From Bryum argenteum (taxonomy: Eukaryota; Streptophyta; Bryopsida; Bryales; Bryaceae), in NCBI GenBank assembly GCA_037043015.1, contig CM073328.1, forward strand, positions 14,357,495 to 14,421,494: a stretch of DNA of 64,000 nt, given 5' to 3'. Both the position numbers and the translations under genes were made by a program. Numbering within the stretch: the first letter of the stretch is position 1; the number at the start of each line of letters is the position of its first letter. The notes beneath the pieces were generated by a model that saw only the letters and a program-made list of their open reading frames with translations, made no database searches and was not told where the DNA came from. This document shows, piece by piece, positions 22,506 to 34,800 of the stretch.

Positions 22506-24855
22506 TCACTCCTTCGGAAGCTCCTCAACGACTGTGATGCTCAATACTTTCTCCGGCTTCAGTGGTCTATCTGTATCGTCTGTTTTCACACTCTCAATTG
22601 CCTGCAAAAACGCACGTAACCAATAAGTACACTCAATTGCGAAGCAGATGATGAATGTGTTCGCAGTTTTGTATGGAGACCCTTCGATCGATCGATCATA
22701 GTGGAAAGTTTGAGGTTAGCAAAGGTGTTTACCCGGACAACGTCTTGGCCACGAACGACACGCCCAAAAATGGTATGCTTCATGTCTAGATGAGGAGTGG
22801 CTGTCGTTGTAATGAAAAACTGCGATCTATTTGAATCTGCTTCGCCTATGTTCGCCATTGATACCGTAAATGGATCATGAGTCAACCTGCACAACACCAT
22901 CAACACCCAAAATCAGTTGATCTCGAAACCTGGGGTTCCCGCAGGAACACTCAACTTTAACAACTACGATCTCTCCCAAATGAAGAAGATGGGTGTGAAT
23001 AGTCAATCAAACTTCAAGATCATACGATTGAATCTTCCAAATTGAGTTTTTTTAGGGGCCTAAAGTAGACGAAGATCATTTTCAATTCTTTAGGCAATTT
23101 CGCATCGTGGACCTGAGCAAGCAAGCGTATATATTCCCCTCGAGAGCATCTAATTCTGTAAATCCTTCTTGACATGGGTTTTCTAATGATAAGGAACAAG
23201 TACCGACATGAATATGTTTCGAGTTTTGAGGGTGGAGTTAAGTACGTACCCTTCCTTGAATTCGTCCCTGAAGCTGCTACCCCAGATTGATTCGCCACCG
23301 GTTCCATCGCCCTTCGGATCACCGGTCTGAATTATGAAGTCCTTGATCACACGATGGAACAGCAGCCCGTTGTAGTACCCGTTTTTACTGCACAACGAGA
23401 TTCTTTCTTACTTTTGCATGTGTAATTTTTTCATGGAAGCTTATAGTTATATTCTGTAATCGATTCATTGCTTTTAAAGACCAATATATTCATGTTCAGT
23501 ACAAGCAGATTTCATGAAAGTGTTGTACACTCCACATAAATGTTGTGGGGATTGAAAGACCCCAAAATAGTATATACCAAAATCCAATACCAACATCAAC
23601 CTCCAGGCTAAATTTTTAAAATCACTTCGAATTCAATTTCCTACACTAGTAGAAAAATTGTCCACTACGACTTGTCCATAATGACTGAATAAACTGCAAG
23701 CTGATCGGCTAGCTTACAACTGATTGAGTCATTCCGGACAAGTCATAATGAACGGTTTTTCTTCTAGTGCTAATTGAACTTGATCTCCAAATTAGCATAA
23801 ATCTCTTAAAATGCACCGAAACTAACTTCTTTTCAAGATTAATCCCATTTCAATTTGGTTCCCACCCCACAGCACTTGATGAATATCAGCAATCTCTGCA
23901 TCAAAGTCCAATATCAAGTTAGTTGGTTTGCTTCAATGAAAGAAAGTAGAGTGTACCTGTGGGTAACAAAATTCTCCACAGCACGCGGAGCGTCCTTCTC
24001 AAAAAGCTCAATAGTGAAAGATCCCTTTGTAGTATTCATTATCTGTAAACACCACAACTCAAAAATGTCAACCTCATTTATATTTATCAAAACACTCAAT
24101 GTCGCCGACAGAACAAACAACAGATGCACATAAAAAAGTATACCTCCGCTTCGATAATGCCAATATCGTACATGCGATACTACAAACTCTATCATGCTAA
24201 AGCTCAAACAATAGATTTACATGAATAGTAAGCATTCTCTTTCATAAGGTCGATTTATTATATACCACTGTTACTGGTATGAATCTGCCGGACTAACAAC
24301 AGATTCATATGGATAGTATACTTTCTCTTTGGAGATCGTCAATGCAACTGTTTATAGTATGAACATAATCAGTCAACAAACTCTAATAATCCTCGAGAGC
24401 TGAAAATGTAGCATAAATTCAATACTAATGCTAAATGAGATGAATCTTTCCGGTAAAAATTCAAAAAAGTATGCTGCAATGATAATGGAGAGAGCGAGAG
24501 AGACAGTACCGCGTATCTCGGAAACTGGAGGTCACCCGCATTCTCCGTCGTCTCAGCATCACCATCGGCGACATTCAGTTGATGGTGCCCTCGATACACT
24601 TCATCACCAGTCAAGTCCCTTCACACACAAACACACACCAGAATCAAAACTCAAATCCACCACACAAACAAAAGTGATGAACTAATCGAATGAACTCACT
24701 CACCCTCGAGCTTTTCGTTTATGCAAAACGACAGCCGAGACGAGCACGAGAATGACGACCACTCCCACGACAACGATCGTGGCAATGTTGAGCCTCGCAG
24801 GCCCCTTTTTCTTCTTACTCTGCTGCAACAACTGAGCAGGCTTCATGCGCCCCAT
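22506..24855 (-). CDS. Membrane-anchored cyclophilin-type peptidyl-prolyl isomerase
   Basis: Six exons: 24855-24704, 24618-24510, 24042-23957, 23387-23250, 22886-22733, 22601-22506; 244 residues, every junction GT...AG and in frame. The N-terminus [20 protein letters not shown] and a single membrane helix (about residues 23-44) resemble the Arabidopsis CYP21-3/CYP21-4 group, from memory. The cyclophilin fold runs from about residue 87 to 238. Catalytic positions are kept: R128, F133, Q136, A173, F186, L195 and H199 match R55, F60, Q63, A101, F113, L122 and H126 of human cyclophilin A. The position of W121 is His194, which in other cyclophilins weakens cyclosporin binding. Inserts such as [12 protein letters not shown] resemble nuclear/spliceosomal cyclophilins. 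Likely an endomembrane protein with a short N-terminal tail. A CACTA MITE lies in intron 3. Confidence 0.93.
23644..23769. mobile_element. CACTA-type MITE in intron 3 of the cyclophilin gene
   Basis: Ends are CACTAGTAGAAAAATTGTCC and its inverse (right end reverse complement CACTAGAAGAAAAACCGTTC). A direct CTA lies on each side (23,641-23,643 and 23,770-23,772), the three-base duplication expected of CACTA elements. At 126 bp it is a deletion derivative. It contains an inverted GACTTGTCC/GGACAAGTC pair. Confidence 0.85.
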
Positions 24856-25011
24856 CGCGCTACTAAAAAAAACTCAACTCCCCCCCCTCCCCCCTTCTAA
24901 AACTCCCACTTTTAACCCTAAGCTTGTTTTTCGAAGCTCTCACGAATCGAAGCTTCTTGTTGTAGATCTATCTGGCTATGGTGGGTGGGGGAAGAAAGTG
25001 AAGAATGTGGA

Positions 25012-25037
25012 GCTCTTTCTATCTATCTATCTATCAA
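25012..25037. repeat. (TATC)n microsatellite in the cyclophilin 5' flank
   Basis: Five to six TATC units about 160 bp upstream of the start codon of the minus-strand cyclophilin gene, probably in its leader or promoter. A GGGAA-rich purine stretch follows at about 25,100-25,125. Confidence 0.85.
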
Positions 25038-25139
25038 TGTAGAGCTGCTGTTGCTAGTGTTGCTGTTTTGATTGTTTGTGAAGAGATTTGTGGGGGAGAG
25101 AGATGAGGGAAGGGAAGGGAAGGGAGAGACGCGGTCAGT

Positions 25140-27250
25140 CAATCGAGCATTAGTACTACAGAGAGTGCCAGTGTAATAATACTTCTGCGACCCAGTTGTA
25201 CTCTTTTATGGCACCGCCAATCTGTACGTGATAATACGGAGCTTTCTTTTTGGGTGTTTGTACTCACTTGTGTTCACGTTTTACGTATTGAATTGTCAGA
25301 GTAGTACTCTTCTCCTTTTCTTTTGGTACAATAATTTTCTGGGTGGGAGTCAAAACTGGTTGTTTTTATTATTGTGCAATTGGACCAAGTAAAGAAAAAT
25401 GTCATGAGATTCTAAGTGGTGGGGTCCTTTAATTTGATTGATTGATAGGACTTGAGGTAATTGTAGCATTGGAAGTTACGTGTGTGAGTAATTTGTGTGT
25501 TTGGGCAAAGTAAGTGGAAGATCGGATCTCCTAGAATCATCATAATTTTGGAATTTTGTTATCTGAGTAATGTGAGGTGTTGCTTGGAGCATATGTTGGT
25601 GGGTGATTTATAGTTTATGTTATTGGAGTAAATCACTGAGAGGTAGTGTTATTAGTGAGTAAATCACTGAGAGGTAGTGTCATTAGTGGAAACGTGTGAA
25701 GTTCCACCAAGAATGTCTTATTCCATCCGATACCCTAAGCCAATTCAGTACAATTTAAGTCCCTTTTTGAGGTGCCAAGAATTCTTTAAAAACTAAAAAT
25801 AGAATATTTGTATTGATACTCAAAAAGTAATTATTAACCCTTGAACGCAGCGTGAGTTGAAAATCAACACAATGGATGACAAGTAGCAAATTTGAAGGGC
25901 TTCTTCATCCAAAGTCTGTTTTCAATAATTCACTTGGGTTGAGTTTCAATCAAGTCCCATTTGTGTGGTAAAAATTGCATATCCAAACAATAAATTAAGA
26001 ATTAATGGCATGCATTCTAGTGAAGACAACTTTTGTTTTTGGCTCTTCAAACATGGGGCATGTTTTACCAATGCAAGCCAATTATTTTTATTATCATGAA
26101 TAGTCTTTGCATAGTCATGATCTTGGGATACAATTTGAACAACTTTTTAGCTGGAAGATTTTTTATCCAATTACTTTTGGTATGAGATTTGCAAGGATGT
26201 TTCTCCAATGTAAAAAAGCAAAAAAAGTCGATGAATGTGAGGAGCTACACCTCCTTCATCCACTGTTGGATTTTGACTTTACACTTTGAAATGTACTCCA
26301 ATTAGTTATTGATAAAAACTTTGACCCAATTTAACATGCTTTAAAGGTGATGCAAGGATTTGACTACAAGAGGTGTAATTTTGGACTATTTTCATGTTGT
26401 AAAAGTTTTGGCAAATTTCACCATTGCAAGACTATTGTGCAAGCGAAGATTTTTTATGTATTTTTTTGGTACGAGAGTGTTATTCAGATGAAGGTGAACA
26501 ACTTCTTGGTTGGTGAAATTTTCATTGCAATTCATCTATTGATAGCAATTTCACTTTTAAGTGAAAATGATAAAATTTTGTAATGTGGTTTGAGGTCCAT
26601 GTGATTTAAAATAAATCTACTACAAGTTTGCACGGTTAAGATTTGAATAACATATCTCGATTTTCACCTATGGAACTTTGAAGACAAATGGGTTTTTGGC
26701 TAAAATTACCTCATGACTTTTAGGGGTTAGAAGCAACTTTGTCAAAATTGAAAAAATGAATTAATCATGGGGCAATGGATGTACAATATCTTGTAACAAA
26801 GATTTTCTCCAAAGACGGTAAATTTTTAACAAATTTAGGATGTTTGGTTTTGTGTTAGACTTGATTGGATATAATTTTCTTGAAGAAGATCTTAGACACT
26901 TAAATTTGGCCATGCATTGTTATAAGCATGCTCTCCACTACCAAGTCTTTGTAATAGAAATTTACTCAACTATTTTGAAAATTCATGCAATTTTCTACAT
27001 ATTATTCTCTAAAATTTTGATTGCAATTAGTCTCTCAACACTATAATAGAATACATTTGAGTGAATTTCCATTCTCTATGAGCCAATTAGAGAGCTTGTA
27101 GCCCCTCTTAAAGCCAAAATTCACCAAAATGTATTAAAAAATGGCGTGAAAAAGCTAACGGGCCCCCGCTATATACGCCGCATGAAGAGTTTTAAATATT
27201 TTGAAGAGTTTGTGTAAGTGATATTTTATTGTTATTGAGTGTGTATTAGA
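25140..27250. other. AT-rich intergenic region
   Basis: No gene supported. Contains a 34-bp tandem duplication (AGTAAATCACTGAGAGGTAG, near 25,626 and 25,660). A block near 26,615-26,660 (CTACTACAAGTTTGCACGGT) is repeated at about 28,370. Open frames here have AT-driven composition. Confidence 0.5.
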
Positions 27251-27269
27251 TTCTTATAATATAACAAAG

Positions 27270-28065
27270 AGTGGAAGGGACAAGGAATATGGAACATGAA
27301 AATGGGAGCAAAGAAGGAGTGAACGAGAGATCAAGAGATTATGTGAGTAGTAGTAGGAACTGGGAATGGAGGATGGGAACGATAAATTTTCTCATGGGAA
27401 CTAGGAACGAACGATGAGAACTAGGAACGAATAATGGGAACTAGGAACGAGCAAATGATGGAAACTTAGAAGGGGAGTTGGGGATGGAGAACCAGGAACA
27501 TGAGATGGGAACTAAGAACATAAAATGAGAACCGGGAACGCTAGTTTGGAGATAGGGAACCAATAACAAAAAATTAGATAATGAGACATGCTATAAATCT
27601 TAAAGAGCACATGTAAATGAGAAGAAGGGAACAAAGGGCATCCTATAAGTCGGTGGACTATCAAGGAGGGAACATGAGATAGGGGTAGTTTTAAAGAGCA
27701 CCAAATAAGAAGTAAAAGGGATAAGGAATATGGAACATGAAATTGGGAGCAAAAAAGGAGTGAACGAGAGATCAAGGAACATCGGAGGGGAACATGAACC
27801 GGAAACAAAGGAACTCGGAATAGAGGATGGGAACCATGAACATTTAATGAGAACCAAGAATGAATGATAGAAATTAAGAACAAATGATGGAAAGTGGGAA
27901 CAAATGATTGAAACCAAGGAGGGGGAGTTATAGGACGGGGAACGAGGCCAAAGGATGGAAACGGGGAAGGGGAATTTGGAGATAGAGACTAAGGAACCAA
28001 AAAAATAAGAATGGGGAAGTAGGAAAGAAGGCATGGATGTGGGAACAAGGAAATGAGGATATGGA
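27270..28065 (-). repeat. GGGAA-rich degenerate minisatellite (inverted relative of 18.8 kb)
   Basis: Dozens of units such as GGGAACTAGGAACGA and GATGGGAACCATGAACAT. A larger duplicated block is visible: GGGACAAGGAATATGGAACA near 27,277 recurs with small changes near 27,719. Overlapping minus-strand frames (27,512-28,034) are low-complexity Ser/Phe/Leu runs and are rejected as genes. Confidence 0.8.
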
Positions 28066-28914
28066 GAACATGCTATAAATCTTAAAAAACAGGAGGACCA
28101 TCAACTAGAGAATCAGATATAGGAAGTAGTTTGTAAAAAGCATCAAATGAAGAGCTCACCCATCGGGAAGAGAGGAACCTTATTAACAAATTGAACGAAT
28201 GCTTTTTTCTTTTTGCTTGTCTGGAGGACACGTATATATACCAGTTTATTGATAATATTTCCATTCTAAAGTAAAAATGCTGAAATATAATAATCGATTG
28301 TGAATACAAAAATATTATGATCTCCCAACCTATGACTCCAAAGTTGAACCACATGATCTACAGTAAGGTTTACTACAAGTTTGTACGGTTGAGATTTGGA
28401 TAACTTACTCTCATTTCCAATTCTAAAACTATGTTTTTTGACTAAAAAATAACAAGGATGCTGAGGGATTAAACACTTATGCAATTTAAAATCTTAATAG
28501 TACCTCAATTAAATAAAATATAGCTTTGAGGTGTGCATGAACACATTTAGCTCTTGGAAGGAAAATAACTAAGGATATTTTATTTCCAGAGGGTAGAGGT
28601 GGAACTTGTTTGTACAGCCAAAGATGCTACAAACAAATCTACCACTTTCCTTTAATTTATACCTAATTTACCCACATCCAAATATCCTATATGATCCCTT
28701 TTACTTCAAAACTAAAAACGTATTAATCCCGATTGAAATTGGTATTCAAAATGGGCTTTGCAATAAAAAAAATTGCAAAAGTGGGCACTTTAGGAATTTC
28801 AAACAATGAACACTTTCGTGCTTATATTGTCCACAATGATAAACCAATTGAGTTTTTAAATTCATATTTGCAATTACTTTATCACAGCTTTAGTTCTTCC
28901 TTTGATCTATCATA

Positions 28915-29060
28915 TAACTTAAAGTCATGTTTGATACGGAGATTAACCCTTGATGTCAAAATGAGCCCAAACATGGTCGATTTGACTTAACTTAAAGTCA
29001 TGTTTGATACGGAGATTAACCCTTGATGTCAAAATGAGCCCAAACATGGTCGATTTGACT
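28915..29060. repeat. Exact 73-bp tandem duplication
   Basis: 28,915-28,987 and 28,988-29,060 appear identical, both starting TAACTTAAAGTCATG and ending GGTCGATTTGACT. Identity implies a very recent event, or an assembly duplication. Confidence 0.95.
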
Positions 29061-30040
29061 TTCAATTGGTCAAGATAGATTGTATGAAATTGATTTTGTT
29101 TTTGGAGATTTCAGAAATTTTCCATTCCTTTCCAAAAGTCATTTTGAGCTTCAAAATTCCTCATACTTCAGGAGATGTTCATGGTCAAAGTTTGAAAAAC
29201 TAGTCAAAATCTGCCTTCAAACTGCACGAACTATAATGGTGTATGCTCATTCATTCTCAAATTCTGCCCAAAATCAATTTGATCGTAGTAACATCAAAAA
29301 CTCACCAAAAATTGAGATTTTACTTTTTTTTTTCACCTTTTGTTTTTTTGTTCATGTACGGTTGAACAACCTATTTCCGAACGCCTTCCTAAAACTGAAT
29401 ACTACAAGCCCATATTAAACCGAGCATCTCACCACCCGAAGTGGAGCACATTAACAACTTGCCTCTCACACAAATGCTAGGTGCTTTCCTCCCACATGGT
29501 GGTTCTTGTCCACATGTGGGTTGGTGTGTGATGGGCATTAAGAAATGAAATGCACGGTTTAATGCCCCACCTATGCCCCATTATAGCGGTCTACTTGTCT
29601 CCCACTTTGGAAATTTATTGAGAAAATTATGATTCAACTTGGACTAATTTTCTGTTGTATTTGCTAATCTGAGGGGAAAAGTTCATGTTCTGATTTTATG
29701 AAGAATTCCAAGAACCCCTTAAATGCTGGGGAATAGGTAGGTACTTTTGTGGGAACAAAAGCTGTTAGTGGGGTGCAGTGACAATATCAAGGTGATTTAC
29801 AACTCAAGATTGTTAATTGTACGAAACACTGCAGTCACAGATCAAAAGCACATGAAATTCTGCTTGAAATTAGCAGGGAATTTGTGGTGAATTTACAGCT
29901 TGAGCAAGAAAATTGAGCAAAATGCAATGACAAACGAAAGTGCCAATCAAAAAGTCCATCTTTTATTATTCAAACTTGTTGTATCATGAAGAGTTTCTTT
30001 TCCTCGTCACTTGATCCTAACCTAATTTTCTCTTGCAAAA
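29061..30040. other. Gene-free stretch
   Basis: No supported gene. A GC-richer segment near 29,420-29,600 may be a fragment of a transposon, but no termini were found. Confidence 0.4.
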
Positions 30041-30047
30041 TCATCGA

Positions 30048-30215
30048 TAACAGCTTTTTCGCCAACTTTTTCGATAACTTTTTCGCCAACTTTTTCGATA
30101 ACTTTTTCGCCAACTTTTTCGATAACATTTTCGCCAACTTTTTGATAATTTTCTTAAAATAACTTTTTTGATATCTTTTCGACTTTCTTTTTTTATAACT
30201 TTTGATAACTTTCTG
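30048..30215. repeat. TTTTTCG minisatellite
   Basis: Alternating TTTTTCGCCAAC and TTTTTCGATAAC units, about four clean 24-bp pairs followed by decayed TTTTGATAAC units. The minus-strand frame across it (K-S-W-R-K-S-Y-R repeats) is a by-product. Confidence 0.9.
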
Positions 30216-30342
30216 ATAAAAATTTTCATTTTTTACTCTGCCTATTATTTTCTGCTTTTTCCTTCTTTGGGGAGGACTTTGAGGGGGAGAAGATGGTCCA
30301 AAAATTGCGGCATGTCATCCTATAATAGAAGGAGATATTTTA

Positions 30343-30945
30343 TCACCAAATATTCATATGGTTGTTGTGAAAATACATATTAGTGCAAGAGCGCCATGTA
30401 TTGACATACGGAAAAGGTTTCTTATGAGCTTTAGAGAAACTTGTGCGCCGTCGCTTGCTTGCAGCCCTTGTCCTAGTACAAGGGCCAGCAACGGTGAGGA
30501 CTGCGGGGCACAATAGGAGGACATTGCGTGCCAGAATCTTGCCCGGGTTGCCCAACAATCTTGTTGTCGCATTTACAACAGCTCTGAGATTAGCCCGCTT
30601 CACGAGTTTGCAAAAATTTACAAAGCTTGCAAAAACAAGTTGCGTATCTACAATTCTGTGAAGCAGAAGGTGGTTGAGCACATGTACAGCTCTTCGCACT
30701 GTGCGTTTGCATTGAATGAAGTTAAGTAAGTAAACGAGTACATAGAAACCATAGAGTCTAGTACAATGGCATGTTATGAATACTCTCTTGAGAACCGACA
30801 TGTTGTTGGTTTTCAAAATGATTCCCAGGAGAACATAGATGTCCTCATGATCACGATCTTGCACGGAATTTTTAAAATATTCAATAAATTTGAGTGGATT
30901 GGTGGGCTTGTTGTTGAGCCCCCCAGACTTGGTTACGAATGACAT
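30343..30945 (-). CDS. Unrecognised 200-residue protein, long member of a two-copy family
   Basis: One exon, 200 residues, with a TATATATA box about 100 bp upstream. The first ~100 residues match the frame at 46,500-46,796: both start MSF, then a SGGLN(N/D)KPT block, a hydrophobic helix ending ILKTNN/ILRTTN, then VL, and end in R-x-A-V-x-V-L-N-x-L. The pattern of helices suggests a small helical domain; a resemblance to the TFIIS N-terminal (LW) fold is only a guess. The second half (about 105-200) is unique to this copy and basic, with TRTRAASKRRRTSFSK. Composition is plausible for translation and conservation between the copies supports the reading frame. I do not recognise the family and give no function. 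Confidence 0.5.
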   Translation of the reverse strand: MSFVTKSGGLNNKPTNPLKFIEYFKNSVQDRDHEDIYVLLGIILKTNNMSVLKRVFITCHCTRLYGFYVLVYLLNFIQCKRTVRRAVHVLNHLLLHRIVDTQLVFASFVNFCKLVKRANLRAVVNATTRLLGNPGKILARNVLLLCPAVLTVAGPCTRTRAASKRRRTSFSKAHKKPFPYVNTWRSCTNMYFHNNHMNIW

Positions 30946-31042
30946 GGCTTTAGACTTGTAAAATCAAATATGATGAAATGATCGGTGACTATTGAAGGGA
31001 AAATTGTAAGAGATTGTTGATCATAACACAAGTGTGGAATTG

Positions 31043-31050
31043 TATATATA
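31043..31050 (-). promoter_or_regulatory. TATA box of the 30.3-kb gene
   Basis: TATATATA about 100 bp upstream of the ATG at 30,945. The related gene at 46.5 kb has TATAAA at the same relative distance. Confidence 0.45.
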
Positions 31051-31820
31051 CAGACCTGAAGAATTAAAGTAAAAACTAAAGTAAAAGAGCAATGGATTAG
31101 TGACTGTATGGATGATTGATTTCAGAAACTTCTCCATTCCACCTTGAGTTTGATCGCTAAAGTAAAAGATTAATAACTTCGTGACAAGATATCTATAATA
31201 TCACCTCTTGTAACCGAAAGATAATCACACATACCAGAAAAAGTTCTACAATATCCATATGCAGATAAAATCCTTATCATTCACCGAAGCTTATCATGAT
31301 TGGGGAAGCGAAAACATGCAACATCTCACACAAGTTTGAGTCAGTAATTAGACCACAAAATCCATTGTTATTTTAGAGAATAAAATCACAACCAGCCGAG
31401 CAAGGGCATGGATCCATGGCCTATCGTAATCGTTTCTCACTTTCACCTTATAAGGGACCAGCATTATTCTATGAAAAGCTCTCAAGCTGATGCCCTTCTG
31501 GCCGGACTTGCAGCAGAGGTGTATAAACACCTAACTGTTTTCGAAGAAATGCAAGCGTTTTCAAAATATATAACTATACCTCTATTACCTTCACATAATT
31601 GAGCAGAACTCGCAGCATGCGTGTCAGCATGTTCACCGCAGTAAATGGGCGCAGCAGTATCGGTTATTGCCGTTCAGGAATAAGAAAATTTCCATCCTAC
31701 AAAACTTAAAAACGTACTGGCCCATCATTCCAGTGCCAGACAAAATGAACCGATAGGGAGCTTCCGTTTGGAAGCAGCCACGAGGTCCCGAAAGTGTGTC
31801 GTTGAAATTGGCTCTGATGG

Positions 31821-34800
31821 TTAATGGAACATGCCGATCACTGAGGAGTCATCGTAGACGCGCCAGATTGTTTCGCCGAGAAGGTTGGCAACTGACAACA
31901 CAGTCAGTTGGGGGAAATAGTTTTGTTCCTGGACAGGAATCGTGTTTGTTACGATCACCTCCTGGAACAGACCGCTTGATAATCGTTCAATTGCTGGTGG
32001 ACTGCCAAGAAAAAAGAACACGCTAGTACTTAGTTTTTCGGCGGTTCAAGAAGATGGACGTGGTCAATGGGATACATAAGAGAAACAATTTCTAGCTCGC
32101 CATGAATCTATAACTTCTGAACAGTACAGTCAGAGTTCTGTTTCTGTGACCCACCTAAACACAGCATGTGTGCAGCAAGCATAAACCTCCCGGGCTCCTT
32201 CTTCGTGTAGAAGGGCTGCACTGTTCGAAATTGTTCCTGAAAAGTATACAAAGAGCATCAATAAGTGCATGTAACAATACATTAGCTGATATTCTAAACC
32301 AACACACATGGTACAGTTTCTTCACTGTTAAATTCCATGGTTTCTGGGAAGAGTCCATACCAGCTGTATCTATCATGTCGTCGACCATGATAGCCACCTT
32401 TCCCTTAACATCCCCAATCAAATTCATAACCTGCACCCATCCACAATCGGCTTCGTCATTTGCCAGTCATACCAAATTTCCCAATCGACTGCAGCCTGGC
32501 TTCCCAAGCGGAAACTGTACGTTCATGAACGCAACAAAAAGGAGTGATGGGTAACAAGAATGAGTGATAGAGCACACCTCGGAAAACAATCAACAGTAGA
32601 AGAGGGGCTTCAGTTTGGACTGAATTACACAGAATATAAAAGCCTACCTCGGAGATGTTATGACCCTGTCGCCTCTTGTCAACTATAGCCAGAGGAGCAT
32701 CTGACAATTTTTTAGCAAAAGCCCGAGCACGAGCTACACCTCCAACATCAGGGGACACCACCACCAGGTCGTCGGCCGCGATCATCTTGCTCGCCAAGTA
32801 GTCTAGGATCACAGGTTGACCATAGATATGGTCGACAGGAATATCAAAGTAGCCCTGCGACTGGCCAGAGTGCAGGTCACAAGCAAGCACGCGGTTCGCT
32901 CCTGCTTCGGTAATAAGATTGGCACACAGTTTGGCAGCAATCGATTCGCGGCCTTGCGTCTGTGAGAGCACAGTCATATGAAAGTATCAGCAAGGTACCA
33001 TTAACTCCCAACAGAACATTTTAAGGGGGCAACAACAATCAAGCACAATACCTTCCTACATACAGTCCCTCACCTTGCGGTCAGCCCTCGCGTAACCAAA
33101 GTATGGAACCACAGCGGTGATGGTCCTTGCAGATGCTCTTCGGCATGCATCTATCATGATCAAGAGCTCCATGAGGTTTTCGTTGGCGGGTGGGCACGTT
33201 GGTTGCACCAAGAACACATCCATTCCACGCACGCTCTCCTCGAGCTGCACATAAATTTCCCCATCCGCAAACCGCTTGATCTTGATCTTGCCTAAATCAA
33301 GGCCCATATTACAAGCTATTTCCTACACACACAACCCAGAGACTGTCAGTAGATTGCCAAAGATTACTCTACAGCACGACAGGAAAACGTTGTGCTCCAC
33401 GAGGAACATCAGTAAACTAGGACCTGTGTACTGCTACCTAACAAAGAACATGCTAGATGCTACTGTCTACTGACAAAGGTAAAACTTGACGCAATGTTAC
33501 ACACGGTCTCAAGTTCCGTCAGTCTGGTATATTTTGTCTGAGGGCCCATTCAGCGGATTGGCAGTAATCGGCACTGGATATGCTCATCAGGACATAAAAG
33601 GTTAAAACACCTCAACGACTAATGAGGAGCCAAATGTTTTCTAATAAAAGTGATCCTTCACCTGAGCAAGCAGAGGGTTGGCGGATCCGGAGAAGATCTT
33701 CAGCCGCGTGAGTTCGTTCCGCTGGTCACGCCCTGCCAGGTCAGTCAGCGTTCTGGATCCGAATGACATGTCGTTCCAGTGATTCTGATGCTTTGGAGGA
33801 ATAATCACCCGTCCATATGAAGATACAGAACTTGTCGTCGAATTCGCTATGGCACATATCTGCATCAATAGAAACGATATTCTTACTCGTGAATCCAAAG
33901 CAGACGTTACCAAGTCCAAATGAATCAACCAGTAAACCACGTAAGACAGACATTTACTAGAGGATCCAAAACAACAAGCTCAGAAGAATATCTACAACAA
34001 TCAGTATGACTCTTGCCGGAGACAAGGGCGAGGATCCGTAACGACGCCCGCTACAATTTTCACAATAACACGACGCCCACTACAATTTTAACATTATTCT
34101 GCAGACCTCGCAAGAGACAAGGTCTCAAGGAGAGATAATCGCCAAACATGAGCCGCCGCAAAAACACCTAAACCGAACACTGTCTTTTCCAACATCTTAT
34201 GCAGCAACCGACCTTCTCCTACTCCGACATCTCCCCTTACACGATCTCACATTCAACTTCCTCTCTCGAACAACACGACGCAATCGAAACCGACAACTCC
34301 GCTGCTGCTAAACTACCCGAAAATGCAATATTTCCGCTCTCCATCAGCACAATGAATTCGTTTCTACCGCCTTCATCTGTGTACCTACAGCCTTAAACGA
34401 GACGCCTCTAAAATTGACAAAAACACGAGTATTCCAAGTCCCGCTAACAAGATTTCCTCCTACAACCTTCAAAACCTGCTACAGACATCCTCCACGCCAT
34501 TACAACTGAAAAATTCAAGAAAATCCACTACTCTCAATCACCGATTCTCACATATCATCTGCACGAATACGAACGCTCAGCACCTGATCACGCATCACAA
34601 TCACAGAATCAGCCACACAATGCCGACTCCTGACCATTCCCCGAATACAAACCTCCGAAAAGCCAAACGATCAATAAAAGCCACCGCGCTCAATAGGTCC
34701 GCAAAGTAGCAAAAGACTAAAAATCTTCTCAAATCGAAAAGCGGAAAGCTAATCACCACGACGACGCATCAATTGGGGAAATATACAGCTGAAGCAAAAT

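Noticed and set aside
22506-24855. WD40-containing cyclophilin (CYP71/PPWD1 type)
   Set aside because: The core resembles that group, but the first exon encodes a membrane anchor and no WD repeats precede it.
27512-28034. Overlapping 123- and 144-codon minus-strand frames
   Set aside because: Low-complexity Ser/Phe/Leu/Pro strings produced by the GGGAA-rich minisatellite; two phases are open over the same DNA.
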